32,554 bases of DNA from Blastococcus sp. (GTDB taxonomy: Bacteria; Actinomycetota; Actinomycetes; Mycobacteriales; Geodermatophilaceae): assembly GCA_025965695.1 (NCBI GenBank), contig JAOPWM010000109.1, positions 1 through 32,554 on the forward strand, written 5' to 3'. The position numbers and the translations under genes were made by a program. The notes under the pieces are model-generated. The model was given only the letters and a program-made list of their open reading frames with translations, had not been told where the DNA came from and searched no databases. This document shows positions 14,523-23,219 of the stretch, one piece after another. Each line of letters opens with the position of its first letter. Within the stretch, counting starts at the first letter, position 1.

Positions 14523-15419
14523 ATGGGATCCCTTGTGGAGACAGGACCTTCAGCGCAGCCTGCGCCGGTGGGCGTCTACAACAAGCACCTGCGACCTTCG
14601 CTGCACACCCTCGCCCTCAGCGACCGCGTCACTGGCGCGGTACGGGACAGGGTGTGTACCGGGCTGACCGGGGACGTCCTCGAGATCGGCTACGGCTCCG
14701 GGCTCAACCAACCGCATCTGCCGACGTCGGTGAAGGCGGTGTGGGCGATCGAGCCGTCCGCGACCGCCCTCGGGCTCGGCGAGGGACGCCGGAGCGCCTC
14801 GGCGGTCCCGGTGGTCGTCGCCGGTGACGACGCGCAGTCGCTCCCTTTCCCCGACGAGCGCTTCGATGCCGCGCTGTGCACCTGGGTGCTCTGCGGCGTC
14901 CCCGACCCGGGTGCGGCTCTGGCGGAGGTGGCCCGCGTCCTGAAGCCCGGAGCGACGCTGCACTTCGTCGAGCACGGGCTGGCACCGGATCCCGCCGTCG
15001 TCCGCTGGCAGCGCCGGAGCAACGCGATCAACCGGGTCGTTGCCGGTTGCGTGCTCGACAACGACGTCCGGTCACTCCTGGACGCCTCGCCGCTCACGGT
15101 CACCGAGATGAACGAGCACTATGAAAAAGGCGCACCCAAGGCCGCCGCCTTCATGTACGAGGGCCGTGCGACTGCCAGACGACAGCGCCCGGTCGCCCGT
15201 CGGGATGGGACGGGCGCCGCCGTCGTGCACCCCGCCCCCGCCGTCCGGCCCGGAGGCCGACACCTCGCGCCCGAGATCCCCGGCATGGCGCGGATCGCCG
15301 CCCCGGAGGACCTCACCCGCTCCGGCCGGCACACCGAACCGGAGTGGAGCCGGGAGCTGCACGACCCGCGCCGCGACGAGGTCGACGCCTTCGACTGGCT
15401 CGGCTTCGCGCAGTACTGA
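14523..15419 (+). CDS. Class I SAM methyltransferase fused to a duplicated C-terminal segment
   Basis: A 298-aa open frame. Residues 18-215 are a class I methyltransferase of the Methyltransf_11/UbiE-like group: VLEIGYGSGLNQPHLP (motif I, SAM binding), VWAIEPS (acidic strand 2), DDAQSLPFPDERFDAALCTWVLCGVPDP (motifs II-III), EVARVLKPGATLHFVEHG. Homologues normally end soon after the region YEKGAPKAAAFMYEGRAT. Here the frame continues without a stop for about 80 residues into RPGGRHLAPEIPGMARIAAP to DAFDWLGFAQY. That tail is a near copy of the small protein at 19136-19390. The start is ATG 14523 or GTG 14535. The substrate is unknown. Whether the fusion protein is made or functional is uncertain. 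Confidence 0.78.
   Translation: MGSLVETGPSAQPAPVGVYNKHLRPSLHTLALSDRVTGAVRDRVCTGLTGDVLEIGYGSGLNQPHLPTSVKAVWAIEPSATALGLGEGRRSASAVPVVVAGDDAQSLPFPDERFDAALCTWVLCGVPDPGAALAEVARVLKPGATLHFVEHGLAPDPAVVRWQRRSNAINRVVAGCVLDNDVRSLLDASPLTVTEMNEHYEKGAPKAAAFMYEGRATARRQRPVARRDGTGAAVVHPAPAVRPGGRHLAPEIPGMARIAAPEDLTRSGRHTEPEWSRELHDPRRDEVDAFDWLGFAQY
15190..15419 (+). repeat. Direct repeat flanking lysX, left copy (with 96-bp deletion)
   Basis: Bases 15214-15419 match 19185-19390 over 206 bp with about 12 mismatches and no gap, by hand alignment. 15190-15222 match 19065-19097. Relative to the right copy, the left copy lacks 96 bp lying between two direct GCGCCGCCG nonamers (19089 and 19185); one nonamer (15214-15222) remains. 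The loss removes the small gene's start and fuses its remainder to the methyltransferase. Confidence 0.85.
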
Positions 15420-15587
15420 GCTCAGTGCCTCTTGGTGCTCCGTGATGGTCCCGATGCCGTCGCGAAACAGATCCACGCTGTGCTCCTGGCGGTGCACGAT
15501 GTGCCGCAGACCGTAGCTCGGCGGCCGGAAGCCGATGTCGGCTCGCCGGCACGGACCCCGGCCGCCGACAGGAGTTGGGACCGAGAA

Positions 15588-18500
15588 ATGGCGACACGGC
15601 TGGCCACCAGGAGCAGCGTCCTGACGCCTGCGCCACCGGCCCCGCCCCGCCCCGTCCGTCGCACCCGGGGGTGGCAGGAGCCGTTCGCCCGCGTGGCGGC
15701 CGCCGTCGTCACGCTGGCCGCCGTCTGGTCGGTCCTGTCGGTGTTCCTGCGCGGCTCATGGCGGGGCATCGGCGACCTGTTCATCCTGGTCAACGTCCCC
15801 GAGACCACCTCGCTGTTCACCATCGCGCTGCTCTTCCTGCTGGCCGGCGCGCTGCACCGACGCCTGCGCCTCGCCCTCTGGATCCTGGTGGTGTTCCAGT
15901 CGCTGGCCCTCGTGGACGCGGCCGCCCAGATCGCGCTCGCGCTGACCAGCGGAAGCGGTTCTGTCCTCCGCCATTTCGCCACCCGGGACCGGGTGGAACT
16001 CGTCATCAGCATCTCCGTTGCGGTGATCCTGACGCCGTTCCTGGTCGCGGCCCGCGGCACCTTCCCGGCGCGGCTCTATCCCGCTTCCCGCCGTTCGGCC
16101 CCGCTCGTCCTTCTGGCTGGCCTCGTCATCGCGGCGACGGTGTCACTCCTCCTCACCTACCTGTTCCCCGCCACCCTCACCAGCCCGGGCGAGCGCGTCC
16201 TCTGGGCGCTGCGAATCGTCCTCGGCGTCGACACCGGACGGGTCGATTCGGCGGGCGCCGTTCACCGGGGACACCACTGGATCGCCTGGGTCGCCGGCCT
16301 GTTGTCGGGTCTGGCGCTGGTGACCGCGACGGTGGTGTTCCTCCGCGCCGCCCGCGCGAAGCTCTTCATGGACGCGCAGGACGAACTGGATCTGCGGCGT
16401 CTGCTGCTCGACTCGGGCGCCCGAGACTCGCTGGGCTACTTCGCCACGCGCCGGGACAGGTCCGTGGTCTTCCCGCCGGATCGCCGGGCGGCGGTGACCC
16501 ACCGGGTGCTGGCCTCGGTCAGCCTGGCCTCCGGTGACCCGATCGGCCCTCCGGAGGCGTGGCCGCAGGCCATTCGCAGCTGGCTGGCGGAGGCTCGTGC
16601 CTACGGCTGGTACCCGGCCGCGCTCGGCGTCAGCGAGGAGGGCGCCCGCGCCTTCGTGGCCGCCGGCCTCAAGGGGATCCCCCTCGGCGACGAGGCGATC
16701 ATCGACGTCCGCGCGTTCTCCCTGCGGTCACCGGCACTGCAACCGGTTCGCCGGGCGGTGGAACGGGTGGCCCGCGCGGGGTACACCGTGCGGGTGGTCC
16801 GGCACGCGGACCTGGCCGCCGACGAACTGGCCGAGATCAGCCGCTGCGCCGAGGAGTGGCGGGGCGACGAGCCGGAGCGCGGCTTCTCGATGGCGCTCAA
16901 TCGGCTCGGCGACCCCACCGACGGGCGCTGCGTCGCGGTGCAGTCCTTCGACGCGTCGGGTCGGCTGCGCGGCCTGCTGTCCTTCGTTCCCTGGGGACCT
17001 CATGGCCTGTCGCTGGACGTGATGCGCCGCGACCCCACGGCGGAGAACGGCGTCACCGAGTCGATGGTGACCGGTCTGATCGCGGCCTGCCCCGACCTCG
17101 GTGTCGTGCGGGTGTCGCTCAACTTCGTCGTCCTCCGTGGCGTGCTGGAGGCAGCCGAACGCGTCGGTGCCGGGCCACTCGTGCGCACCGGCAACGCCGC
17201 ACTGATCTTCACGTCCCGGTTCTGGCAACTCGAGACGCTCTACCGCACAACCGCGCGTTACCTGCCACGGTGGGAACCGCGCTACCTCTGCTACGAGTCC
17301 GCGTTCGCACTCCCCCGCGTGGCCCTCGCGGCGATGATGGCCGAGGGGTTCCTCCCACTTCCACCGACGCCACCGGCGCAGCGCCCCTCGGCAACAGTCA
17401 CCTGGCAAGGCCGGCCCGATGTGCCGTTGGAGGACGCCGTAGCCGAGCTCGAACGCCTGTCCGGTCGGCGGACCGCGCTCGGCCCGCGGCTCTCGGGACC
17501 GGAGGTGGTCCGCCGAAGCAAGCTGCGCCTGCTCGCCCAGGCAGGAATCGATCCCTATCCGGTCGGTGTGCCTCGGTCGTGCGAGGTTGCCGAGCTCCGG
17601 CGCCGGCACGGTGGCCTTGCTGCCGGCACACACACCGGCCGGTCCGAGTCGGTGACCGGGCGGGTCCGGGCGCTGCGCGACTTCGGTGGCCTCGTCTTCG
17701 CCGACCTCCAGGACGGCGAGGCCCGCATCCAGGCCATGCTGACCCGCGACCGGCTGGGGCCGGACCTGTTGCGGACGTGGCAGCGGGCGGTCGACCTCGG
17801 CGACCACGTCGGCGTGACCGGGGAAGTGGCGGCTTCCGACACCGGCGAGCTGTCCGTACTCGCCGACTCCTGGGTCATGGCGGCCAAGTGCCTGGAGCCG
17901 ATGCCCGGCCCCCGGGCGTCCTTCGCCGACCCGGAGGCCCGGATCCGGCAGCGTTCCCTCGACCTCATCGTGAACACGACCGCCATGGACACCGTCCTGG
18001 CGCGCAGCCGAGCGACGCGCGCGCTGCGCGAGCTCCTGGGCGCACGCGGCTTCAGCGAGGTGGAGACGCCGATCCTGCAGGCCGTGCACGGCGGCGCGAA
18101 CGCCCGACCCTTCACGACCAGCATCAACGCCTACGGCATGGACCTGTACCTGCGGATCGCGCCGGAGCTCTTCCTCAAGCGGCTGTGCGTGGGCGGGATG
18201 CAGAGGGTCTTCGAGCTCGGCCGCAACTTCCGCAACGAGGGCGCCGATGCCACGCACAACCCGGAGTTCACGTCCCTGGAGGCTTACCAGGCCTACGCCG
18301 ACTACTCGGTGATGCGGGACCTCGCCCGGGACCTGATCCTGACGGCCGCCGTCGCGGTGCACGGCTCCCCCGCCGCCCAGCGACTCGCGCCGGAGGGAGG
18401 CGTCACCACCGTCGACCTCTCCGGGCCGTGGCCCGTCGTCCCCGTGCACGAGGCCGTGAGCTGCGCGACCGGGACCGAACTGACCTCGGCGACGACGCGG

Positions 18501-18977
18501 GCCGACGTCCTGGCTGTGTGCCGGCGCCACGATGTCGCGGTGTCCCCGACCGCCACGGCAGGCGAGGCCGTCGTGAAGCTCTACGAAGCACGCGTCGAAC
18601 CCACGACGACGGCGCCGACCTTCTACACCGACTTCCCGCTGGAGTCCTCCCCCCTGGCCAGGGTGCATCGGAGCGATCCCCGACTGGCGGAACGGTGGGA
18701 CCTGGTGGCCTTCGGAACCGAGCTGGGCACCGCCTACTCGGAACTGACCGATCCGGTGGACCAGCGCCGCCGTCTCACGGAGCAGTCCCTGCGCGCGGTC
18801 GCCGGCGACGCCGAGGCGATGCAGCTGGACGAGGACTTTCTCCGTGCCATGGCGTACGGGATGCCACCGACGGGTGGTCTCGGACTGGGGATCGACCGGT
18901 TGCTCATGATGCTCACCGGAGGCTCCGTGCGCTCGACCCTGACCTTTCCGTTCGTGCGCCCCGACCGGGCGCGCTGA
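15588..18977 (+). CDS. lysX: LysX/MprF-type lysyl-phosphatidylglycerol synthase fused to lysyl-tRNA synthetase
   Basis: A bifunctional 1129-aa protein: the lysyl-tRNA synthetase part charges tRNA-Lys and the membrane part transfers lysine to phosphatidylglycerol, lowering surface negative charge and giving cationic peptide resistance. In order: about six membrane helices (residues ~34-54, 73-90, 97-118, 137-155, 171-193, 226-250), a DUF2156-type transferase domain to about 580, an OB-fold (GRVRALRDFGGLVFADLQDGEARIQ), then a class II aaRS core with motif 2 (VFELGRNFRNEGADATHNPEFTSLE) and motif 3 (GLGLGIDRLLMMLTG). M. tuberculosis LysX is of similar size. ATG 15588 follows an AGGAG 13 bases upstream; earlier in-frame starts have poor coding character. 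It lies between two direct repeats. Confidence 0.95.
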   Translation: MATRLATRSSVLTPAPPAPPRPVRRTRGWQEPFARVAAAVVTLAAVWSVLSVFLRGSWRGIGDLFILVNVPETTSLFTIALLFLLAGALHRRLRLALWILVVFQSLALVDAAAQIALALTSGSGSVLRHFATRDRVELVISISVAVILTPFLVAARGTFPARLYPASRRSAPLVLLAGLVIAATVSLLLTYLFPATLTSPGERVLWALRIVLGVDTGRVDSAGAVHRGHHWIAWVAGLLSGLALVTATVVFLRAARAKLFMDAQDELDLRRLLLDSGARDSLGYFATRRDRSVVFPPDRRAAVTHRVLASVSLASGDPIGPPEAWPQAIRSWLAEARAYGWYPAALGVSEEGARAFVAAGLKGIPLGDEAIIDVRAFSLRSPALQPVRRAVERVARAGYTVRVVRHADLAADELAEISRCAEEWRGDEPERGFSMALNRLGDPTDGRCVAVQSFDASGRLRGLLSFVPWGPHGLSLDVMRRDPTAENGVTESMVTGLIAACPDLGVVRVSLNFVVLRGVLEAAERVGAGPLVRTGNAALIFTSRFWQLETLYRTTARYLPRWEPRYLCYESAFALPRVALAAMMAEGFLPLPPTPPAQRPSATVTWQGRPDVPLEDAVAELERLSGRRTALGPRLSGPEVVRRSKLRLLAQAGIDPYPVGVPRSCEVAELRRRHGGLAAGTHTGRSESVTGRVRALRDFGGLVFADLQDGEARIQAMLTRDRLGPDLLRTWQRAVDLGDHVGVTGEVAASDTGELSVLADSWVMAAKCLEPMPGPRASFADPEARIRQRSLDLIVNTTAMDTVLARSRATRALRELLGARGFSEVETPILQAVHGGANARPFTTSINAYGMDLYLRIAPELFLKRLCVGGMQRVFELGRNFRNEGADATHNPEFTSLEAYQAYADYSVMRDLARDLILTAAVAVHGSPAAQRLAPEGGVTTVDLSGPWPVVPVHEAVSCATGTELTSATTRADVLAVCRRHDVAVSPTATAGEAVVKLYEARVEPTTTAPTFYTDFPLESSPLARVHRSDPRLAERWDLVAFGTELGTAYSELTDPVDQRRRLTEQSLRAVAGDAEAMQLDEDFLRAMAYGMPPTGGLGLGIDRLLMMLTGGSVRSTLTFPFVRPDRAR

Positions 18978-19064
18978 CCCCACCGAGAGCCTTGCCGTCC
19001 ACCGTGTCGTCAAGGCGGTCAAGCCGGTGTACGAGGGCCTGGGCCACCGCCTGACGACGGCGTT

Positions 19065-19390
19065 CGGTCACCCGTCGGGGTGGGACGGGCGCCGCCGACC
19101 TCTGCTGCGGCGACGAACCGTCCGACGTCCTAGGCATGACCAGCTCTGCTTCGTCGGCCACCTGGCTGCCGGCTGCCATCGCCCGCGCCGCCGTCGTGCA
19201 CGCCGCCCCGGCCGTCCGGCCCGGAGGCCGACACCTCGCGCCGGCTGTCCCCGGCATGGTGCGGATCGCCGCACCGGAGGACCTCACCCGCTCCGGCCGG
19301 CACACCGAGCCGGAGTGGAGCCGGGAGCTGCACGACCCGCGCCGCGACGAGGTCGACGCCTTCGACTGGCTGGGTTTCGGGCAGTACTGA
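19065..19390 (+). repeat. Direct repeat flanking lysX, right copy
   Basis: This is the intact partner of 15190-15419, and it contains the small gene 19136-19390. Weaker similarity with a one-base indel appears to reach further left (19029 against 15155, GTACGAGGGCC in both), where the left copy is still methyltransferase coding sequence. Confidence 0.8.
19136..19390 (+). CDS. Small hypothetical protein, source of the duplicated tail
   Basis: An 84-aa protein, MTSSASSATWLPAAIARAAV followed by VHAAPAVRPGGRHLAP and ending DEVDAFDWLGFGQY. It is arginine- and proline-rich with no signal, membrane helix or domain that I recognise. The C-terminal 67 residues are shared with the methyltransferase fusion with 5 differences, which suggests protein-level constraint on the acidic-aromatic end. 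The start ATG at 19136 has no strong ribosome-binding site (CTAGGC upstream), so the start is tentative. It ends 3 bases before the convergent rdgB stop. Confidence 0.55.
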   Translation: MTSSASSATWLPAAIARAAVVHAAPAVRPGGRHLAPAVPGMVRIAAPEDLTRSGRHTEPEWSRELHDPRRDEVDAFDWLGFGQY

Positions 19391-19393
19391 GCA

Positions 19394-19999
19394 TCAGGCC
19401 CTGAGGATCTCGGCGAGCACCGGCACCAGCGCGGCGAACGCCTGGCCGCGGTGGCTGCGTGCGTCCTTCTCCTCGGGAGCAAGCTCCGCCGACGTGACCT
19501 CGAGCCCCTCGGGCACGAACACCGGGTCGTAGCCGAACCCGTTGGCGCCGCGCTTCTCGCGGATCACGCTCCCCCGCCACTGCCGCTCGAGGACCCGCTC
19601 GGTGCCGTCGGGCGTCACGAGGGCAGCCGCACAGACGAACGCCGCGCCCCTCCGCTCGTCGGGCACGTCGGCGATCTGCCCCAGCAGCAGGGCGGTGTTC
19701 GCGTCGTCGTCCCCGTGCCGGCCCGACCACCGCGCCGACAGCACGCCGGGCATCCCGTTGAGCGCGTCGACGGCCAGGCCGGAGTCGTCGGCCACGGCCG
19801 GCAGACCCGTGTACCGCACCGCCTCGCGCGCCTTCAGCAGCGCGTTCTCCGCGAACGTCGCGCCGGTCTCCGGCGCCTCCGGGTAGTCGTCGACGTCCCG
19901 CAGGCCGATGACCTCCACCCCGGGGACGGCGGTCTGGAGCAGCCGCTGCAGCTCCGCGAGCTTGCCCGCGTTCCGGGTGGCCAGGAGGAGCTTCGTCAT
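19394..19999 (-). CDS. rdgB: RdgB/HAM1 non-canonical purine NTP pyrophosphatase
   Basis: Hydrolyses dITP, ITP and XTP to monophosphates, keeping deaminated purines out of DNA and RNA. At 201 aa it is full length. [14 protein letters not shown] is the N-terminal substrate loop, [13 protein letters not shown] and [25 protein letters not shown] hold the metal-binding and catalytic residues, and [11 protein letters not shown] with [10 protein letters not shown] closes the site. ATG 19999 overlaps the rph stop (ATGA). rph-rdgB is a widespread pair, also seen as Rv1340-Rv1341 in M. tuberculosis. Confidence 0.96.
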   Translation of the reverse strand: MTKLLLATRNAGKLAELQRLLQTAVPGVEVIGLRDVDDYPEAPETGATFAENALLKAREAVRYTGLPAVADDSGLAVDALNGMPGVLSARWSGRHGDDDANTALLLGQIADVPDERRGAAFVCAAALVTPDGTERVLERQWRGSVIREKRGANGFGYDPVFVPEGLEVTSAELAPEEKDARSHRGQAFAALVPVLAEILRA

Positions 20000-20724
20000 C
20001 GCGCCAGGGCTTCGGCCTGCAGTCGGGTCAGCTCGGCGCACCCGGTGACCGCCAGGTCCAGCAGCTCGTCGAGGGTCTTCCGGTCGAACACCGCGCCCTC
20101 GGCGGTGCCCTGGACCTCCACGAAGTTCCCGTCGCCGGTGCACACCACGTTCATGTCGGTGCCGGCGCGCACGTCCTCCTCGTAGGCGAGGTCCAGCCGC
20201 GGCTCACCGTCGATGACACCGACGCTCACCGCCGCGACCGACTGGGCGATCGCGTTCGGCTTGGCCAGCTTCCTGCGGTCGCCGAGCCAGGTGACGGCGT
20301 CGGCGAGAGCCACGTAGGCGCCGGTGATCGCCGCGGTGCGGGTGCCGCCGTCGGCCTGCAGGACGTCGCAGTCGATCGCGATGCTGTTCTCACCCAGAGC
20401 CGCGAGGTCGATCGAGGCGCGCAGCGAGCGGCCGATCAGCCGGCTGATCTCGTGGGTGCGCCCGCCGATGCGGCCCTTCACCGACTCGCGGTCGCCTCGG
20501 GTGTGGGTGGCCCGCGGCAGCATCGCGTACTCGGCGGTCACCCAGCCCAGGCCCGAGCCCTTGCGCCAGCGCGGCACCCCCTCGGTCACGCTGGCCGCGC
20601 AGAGCACACGGGTACGGCCGAACTCGACGAGCACCGACCCTTCGGCGTGGTCGAGCCAGGAGCGGGTGATGGTCACGGGGCGGAGCTGGTCGGCCGCACG
20701 GCCGTCCGGGCGAGGCTGGGTCAC
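19996..20724 (-). CDS. rph: RNase PH
   Basis: A phosphorolytic 3'-5' exoribonuclease that trims tRNA 3' ends. The 242-aa frame matches the family: [54 protein letters not shown] (phosphate-binding arginine and TR-RE motif), [39 protein letters not shown]. The start is GTG 20724 (VTQPRPDGR); GTG 20730 is possible too. TACTGT just upstream on the minus strand could be a -10, placing the transcript start at or next to the GTG, so the mRNA may be leaderless. It is coupled to rdgB downstream and diverges from the YjbQ-like gene. Confidence 0.95.
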   Translation of the reverse strand: MTQPRPDGRAADQLRPVTITRSWLDHAEGSVLVEFGRTRVLCAASVTEGVPRWRKGSGLGWVTAEYAMLPRATHTRGDRESVKGRIGGRTHEISRLIGRSLRASIDLAALGENSIAIDCDVLQADGGTRTAAITGAYVALADAVTWLGDRRKLAKPNAIAQSVAAVSVGVIDGEPRLDLAYEEDVRAGTDMNVVCTGDGNFVEVQGTAEGAVFDRKTLDELLDLAVTGCAELTRLQAEALAR

Positions 20725-20824
20725 GTGCACCGACAGTAGTGCGCGCCCGCGGCGTCGTGTCGCGATGATGAGCGGGACCACGTCACCTCGCCTGGGGCGG
20801 TCCTCCTCGGAGAGGATCACCGCC

Positions 20825-21229
20825 ATGCGATCGGAACTGCGTGCCGTGCGGACCGGGGGCGTGCCGGTGGTGGTGGACCTGACCGACGACTGCGCCGAGT
20901 TCGTCCGGCAGGAGTCCGACGGGCTGCTGCACGTCTTCGTGCCGCACGCCACGGCCGGGATCGCGATCCTGGAGACCGGCGCGGGCAGCGACGACGACCT
21001 GCTCGCCCAGCTCGACGTGCTGCTCCCCCGCGACGATCGCTGGCGGCACCGGCACGGCAGCTCCGGGCACGGCCGCGACCACGTCGTCCCGGCGTTCCTT
21101 CCGCCGCATGCCAGCGTGCCGGTGCTCGAAGGCCTACTGCAGCTGGGCACCTGGCAGCGCATCTGCCTGGTCGACACCAACACCGACAACCATCAGCGAC
21201 ACGTCCGCTTCTCCTTCCTCGCCGGCTGA
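20825..21229 (+). CDS. YjbQ / UPF0047 family protein
   Basis: A 134-aa member of the UPF0047 family, whose E. coli member YjbQ has weak thiamine phosphate synthase activity in vitro but an unsettled cellular role. Signature: [19 protein letters not shown] (conserved His in PHAT), [50 protein letters not shown]. The His residues and DTN can form the bound-metal site seen in structures of the family. ATG 20825 follows GGAGAGG. It may be co-transcribed with the peroxiredoxin 63 bases downstream. Confidence 0.9.
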   Translation: MRSELRAVRTGGVPVVVDLTDDCAEFVRQESDGLLHVFVPHATAGIAILETGAGSDDDLLAQLDVLLPRDDRWRHRHGSSGHGRDHVVPAFLPPHASVPVLEGLLQLGTWQRICLVDTNTDNHQRHVRFSFLAG

Positions 21230-21292
21230 GTGCGGCGCAGAGAAGTCCCCCTCGGTGCCACGCCGTCGGAGGCACACGGCAGGATGCCGGTC

Positions 21293-21787
21293 ATGAGCGA
21301 CAGCGCCACCGACACGGCACCCGCCCGCCTGTCCGCCGGGGACCCGGCCCCGGACTTCACGCTGCCGGACGCCGAGGGCAGGCCGGTGGCGCTCTCGTCC
21401 TACCGCGGACGGCGCGTCATCGTGTACTGCTACCCCGCAGCGCTGACCCCGGGCTGCACGACCCAGGCCGTCGACTTCACCGCTGCCGCGGGCGACCTCG
21501 CCGAGGCCGGGCTGGACATCATCGGCATCTCCCCCGACGAGCCCGAGAAGCTGCTCCGGTTCCGGGAGACGGAGAACCTCGACATCACGCTCGTCTCCGA
21601 TCCGGACAAGCAGGTGCTCAAGGCCTACGGCGCGTACGGCCCGAAGAAGCTCTACGGCAAGGAGGTCGTCGGCGTGATCCGCTCGACGTTCATCGTCGAC
21701 GCCGAGGGCCGCATCGAGAGCGCCGCCTACAACGTCAAGGCGACCGGCCACGTGGCCAAGCTGCGCCGCGACCTCGGCCTGGGCTGA
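21293..21787 (+). CDS. bcp: Bcp/PrxQ-type peroxiredoxin
   Basis: A thiol peroxidase of 164 aa that reduces hydroperoxides. APDFTLPDAEGRPVALSSYRGRRVIVYCYPAALTPGCTTQAVDF holds the peroxidatic cysteine in TPGCTTQ. In many Bcp proteins a resolving cysteine follows five residues later (TPGCTTQACDF); here that position is valine, and the rest of the protein has only the Cys in VYCYP. This suggests 1-Cys chemistry with an external thiol. YGPKKLYGKEVVGVIRSTFIVDAEG fits the C-terminal half. ATG 21293 with CAGGA upstream gives a normal N-terminus. Confidence 0.93.
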   Translation: MSDSATDTAPARLSAGDPAPDFTLPDAEGRPVALSSYRGRRVIVYCYPAALTPGCTTQAVDFTAAAGDLAEAGLDIIGISPDEPEKLLRFRETENLDITLVSDPDKQVLKAYGAYGPKKLYGKEVVGVIRSTFIVDAEGRIESAAYNVKATGHVAKLRRDLGLG

Positions 21788-21802
21788 CCAGGTCGCGCCG
21801 CC

Positions 21803-22552
21803 CTAGTGGTGGGCGGCCTCGGCGCGCACCGCCGCACGGGCGTCGGCGTACCGCACGACCTCGAAGGCGATGAGCGCGACGAGGACCCCGGCGAGGACTG
21901 CGAGCGCCGCCAGCGCAGGGAGCGGCCGGACCGCCAGCGGAGCCAGCAGGAGCAGGAAGGCGACGACGGTCCGCGGCCGGTTCAGCGAGCCCAGGTTGCG
22001 CAGCCGGAACGCCAGGTGGCCGATCAGGTACGCCGCGACACCGGCCTGCCGAGGCGCAGACCGGGACCGCCGCCCGGACGACCTGCCGGCGCAGTCCCGC
22101 GTCGTCGCCGCGGCAGCCACGGAGACCGCCAGGTGGGTCAGCCGCACGACGGCCAGCGCGACCGCGAGGAGCACCGGCGCGTTGATGCCCCCGCCGTCGT
22201 CACGCCAGGCTTCGGGAATGGCGAGGGCGACCACGAACATCGCGGCCATGGCCACGATGACGGCGCCCCGCACGATCCCCTCGTCGGCATGCGCCTGATT
22301 GCCCAGCCAGGCGTAGCTACACCACACGAACCACAGCAACGAGAGCAGCACCAGGCCGCGGAGGACGCCGCGCCAGCCGAGGTCGACGGCCATGACGGCA
22401 GTGACCTGCGTGATCGCGAAGACGAACACCAGCTCGAAGAAGAGTTCGAGCGTTGTGACGCCGTGACCCTCGTCGGTGGGCACGATCCGAGCGCGTCGGC
22501 GGCCGGACCTGATTCCCGACGTCGGCGGCACGGGTTCGGTCTGGCGGCTCAC
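21803..22552 (-). CDS. LtrA-family membrane protein, internally shortened
   Basis: Low-temperature-requirement A family membrane protein of unknown activity. The N-terminal part is typical: TTLELFFELVFVFAITQVTAVMA, WFVWCSYAWLGNQAHADE, GAVIVAMAAMFVVALAIPEAW. The C-terminal part is also typical: AYLIGHLAFRLRNLGSLN, then two hydrophobic helices to FEVVRYADARAAVR. The protein is 249 aa, while the family is usually about 370-400. The central helices are replaced by an arginine-rich junction, TTRDCAGRSSGRRSRSAPR. The start is GTG 22552, directly after GGAGGGAGC. It is probably an in-frame internal deletion and may be non-functional. Convergent with the peroxiredoxin gene. Confidence 0.82.
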   Translation of the reverse strand: MSRQTEPVPPTSGIRSGRRRARIVPTDEGHGVTTLELFFELVFVFAITQVTAVMAVDLGWRGVLRGLVLLSLLWFVWCSYAWLGNQAHADEGIVRGAVIVAMAAMFVVALAIPEAWRDDGGGINAPVLLAVALAVVRLTHLAVSVAAAATTRDCAGRSSGRRSRSAPRQAGVAAYLIGHLAFRLRNLGSLNRPRTVVAFLLLLAPLAVRPLPALAALAVLAGVLVALIAFEVVRYADARAAVRAEAAHH

Positions 22553-22651
22553 GCTCCCTCCCTCCACCGGTCCCGGAGGGGACCTGGCGGCGCCAACCGA
22601 CATCATGGTCGGTCGAGGCCGCGAGCGGCGGTCGTCGGCCGGCCGGCCCGC

Positions 22652-23137
22652 TCACGCCCGCCACGTACCGGGCCGCGGCTGGCATTCCGGCCCGCAGGAC
22701 CAGCCGGCATCCCACGGAAAGTTGCCGTCGGGGTGGCACCAGGTGAGCTGGTAGGCCGGCACCGAGTACTCGGCGGGGCGCTCGTAGAACCTGTTCGCCC
22801 CGAGCACGACCTCGCCGGGATTCGGCAGCACCTCGACGACCAGGCGACCGCCCCAGTCGTGCCAGGACAACAGCTCCCCCGGCACGAGGTTGCGCCCGTC
22901 CGCCACCTCGTCCCCGACCCGGCCGAGGATCCCGTGGGCGTTGTCGTGCCGCACCCCGGCGATCACGCACTCGGGGTGCCCCAACCCGAACAGGCCGATG
23001 GTGTAACCGAAGGCGGGTTCGCCCGGCCCCTCGCCGGCGCCGACGTACTGCACGGCGTACTGGTGTGCCCGGATGACCTGGGCGAGACGGGCGTCCTCCT
23101 GGTCCAGCCAGGCGATGGTCTGTGGGTCGTGCGTCAT
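22652..23137 (-). CDS. DUF4262 domain protein
   Basis: A 161-aa protein of the DUF4262 family, function unknown. Recognised by [46 protein letters not shown] and the C-terminal [19 protein letters not shown]. Three cysteines occur, two of them near the C-terminus. No signal peptide. ATG 23137; a separate transcript from its neighbours is likely (gaps of 99 and 82 bases). Confidence 0.85.
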   Translation of the reverse strand: MTHDPQTIAWLDQEDARLAQVIRAHQYAVQYVGAGEGPGEPAFGYTIGLFGLGHPECVIAGVRHDNAHGILGRVGDEVADGRNLVPGELLSWHDWGGRLVVEVLPNPGEVVLGANRFYERPAEYSVPAYQLTWCHPDGNFPWDAGWSCGPECQPRPGTWRA

Positions 23138-23219
23138 GCGAGCAGCCTGCGCCGGAGCACCGACAGAACGAGCCCTGCCGGGCGAGCCTGTGGACGGCGG
23201 CCCGGCATGGGGACAACGG

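Noticed and set aside
16728-19022. 764-aa minus-strand and 831-aa plus-strand (16559-19054) open frames across lysX
   Set aside because: They are shadows of lysX. The lysX frame has all aaRS motifs, and long spurious frames are expected at this GC content.
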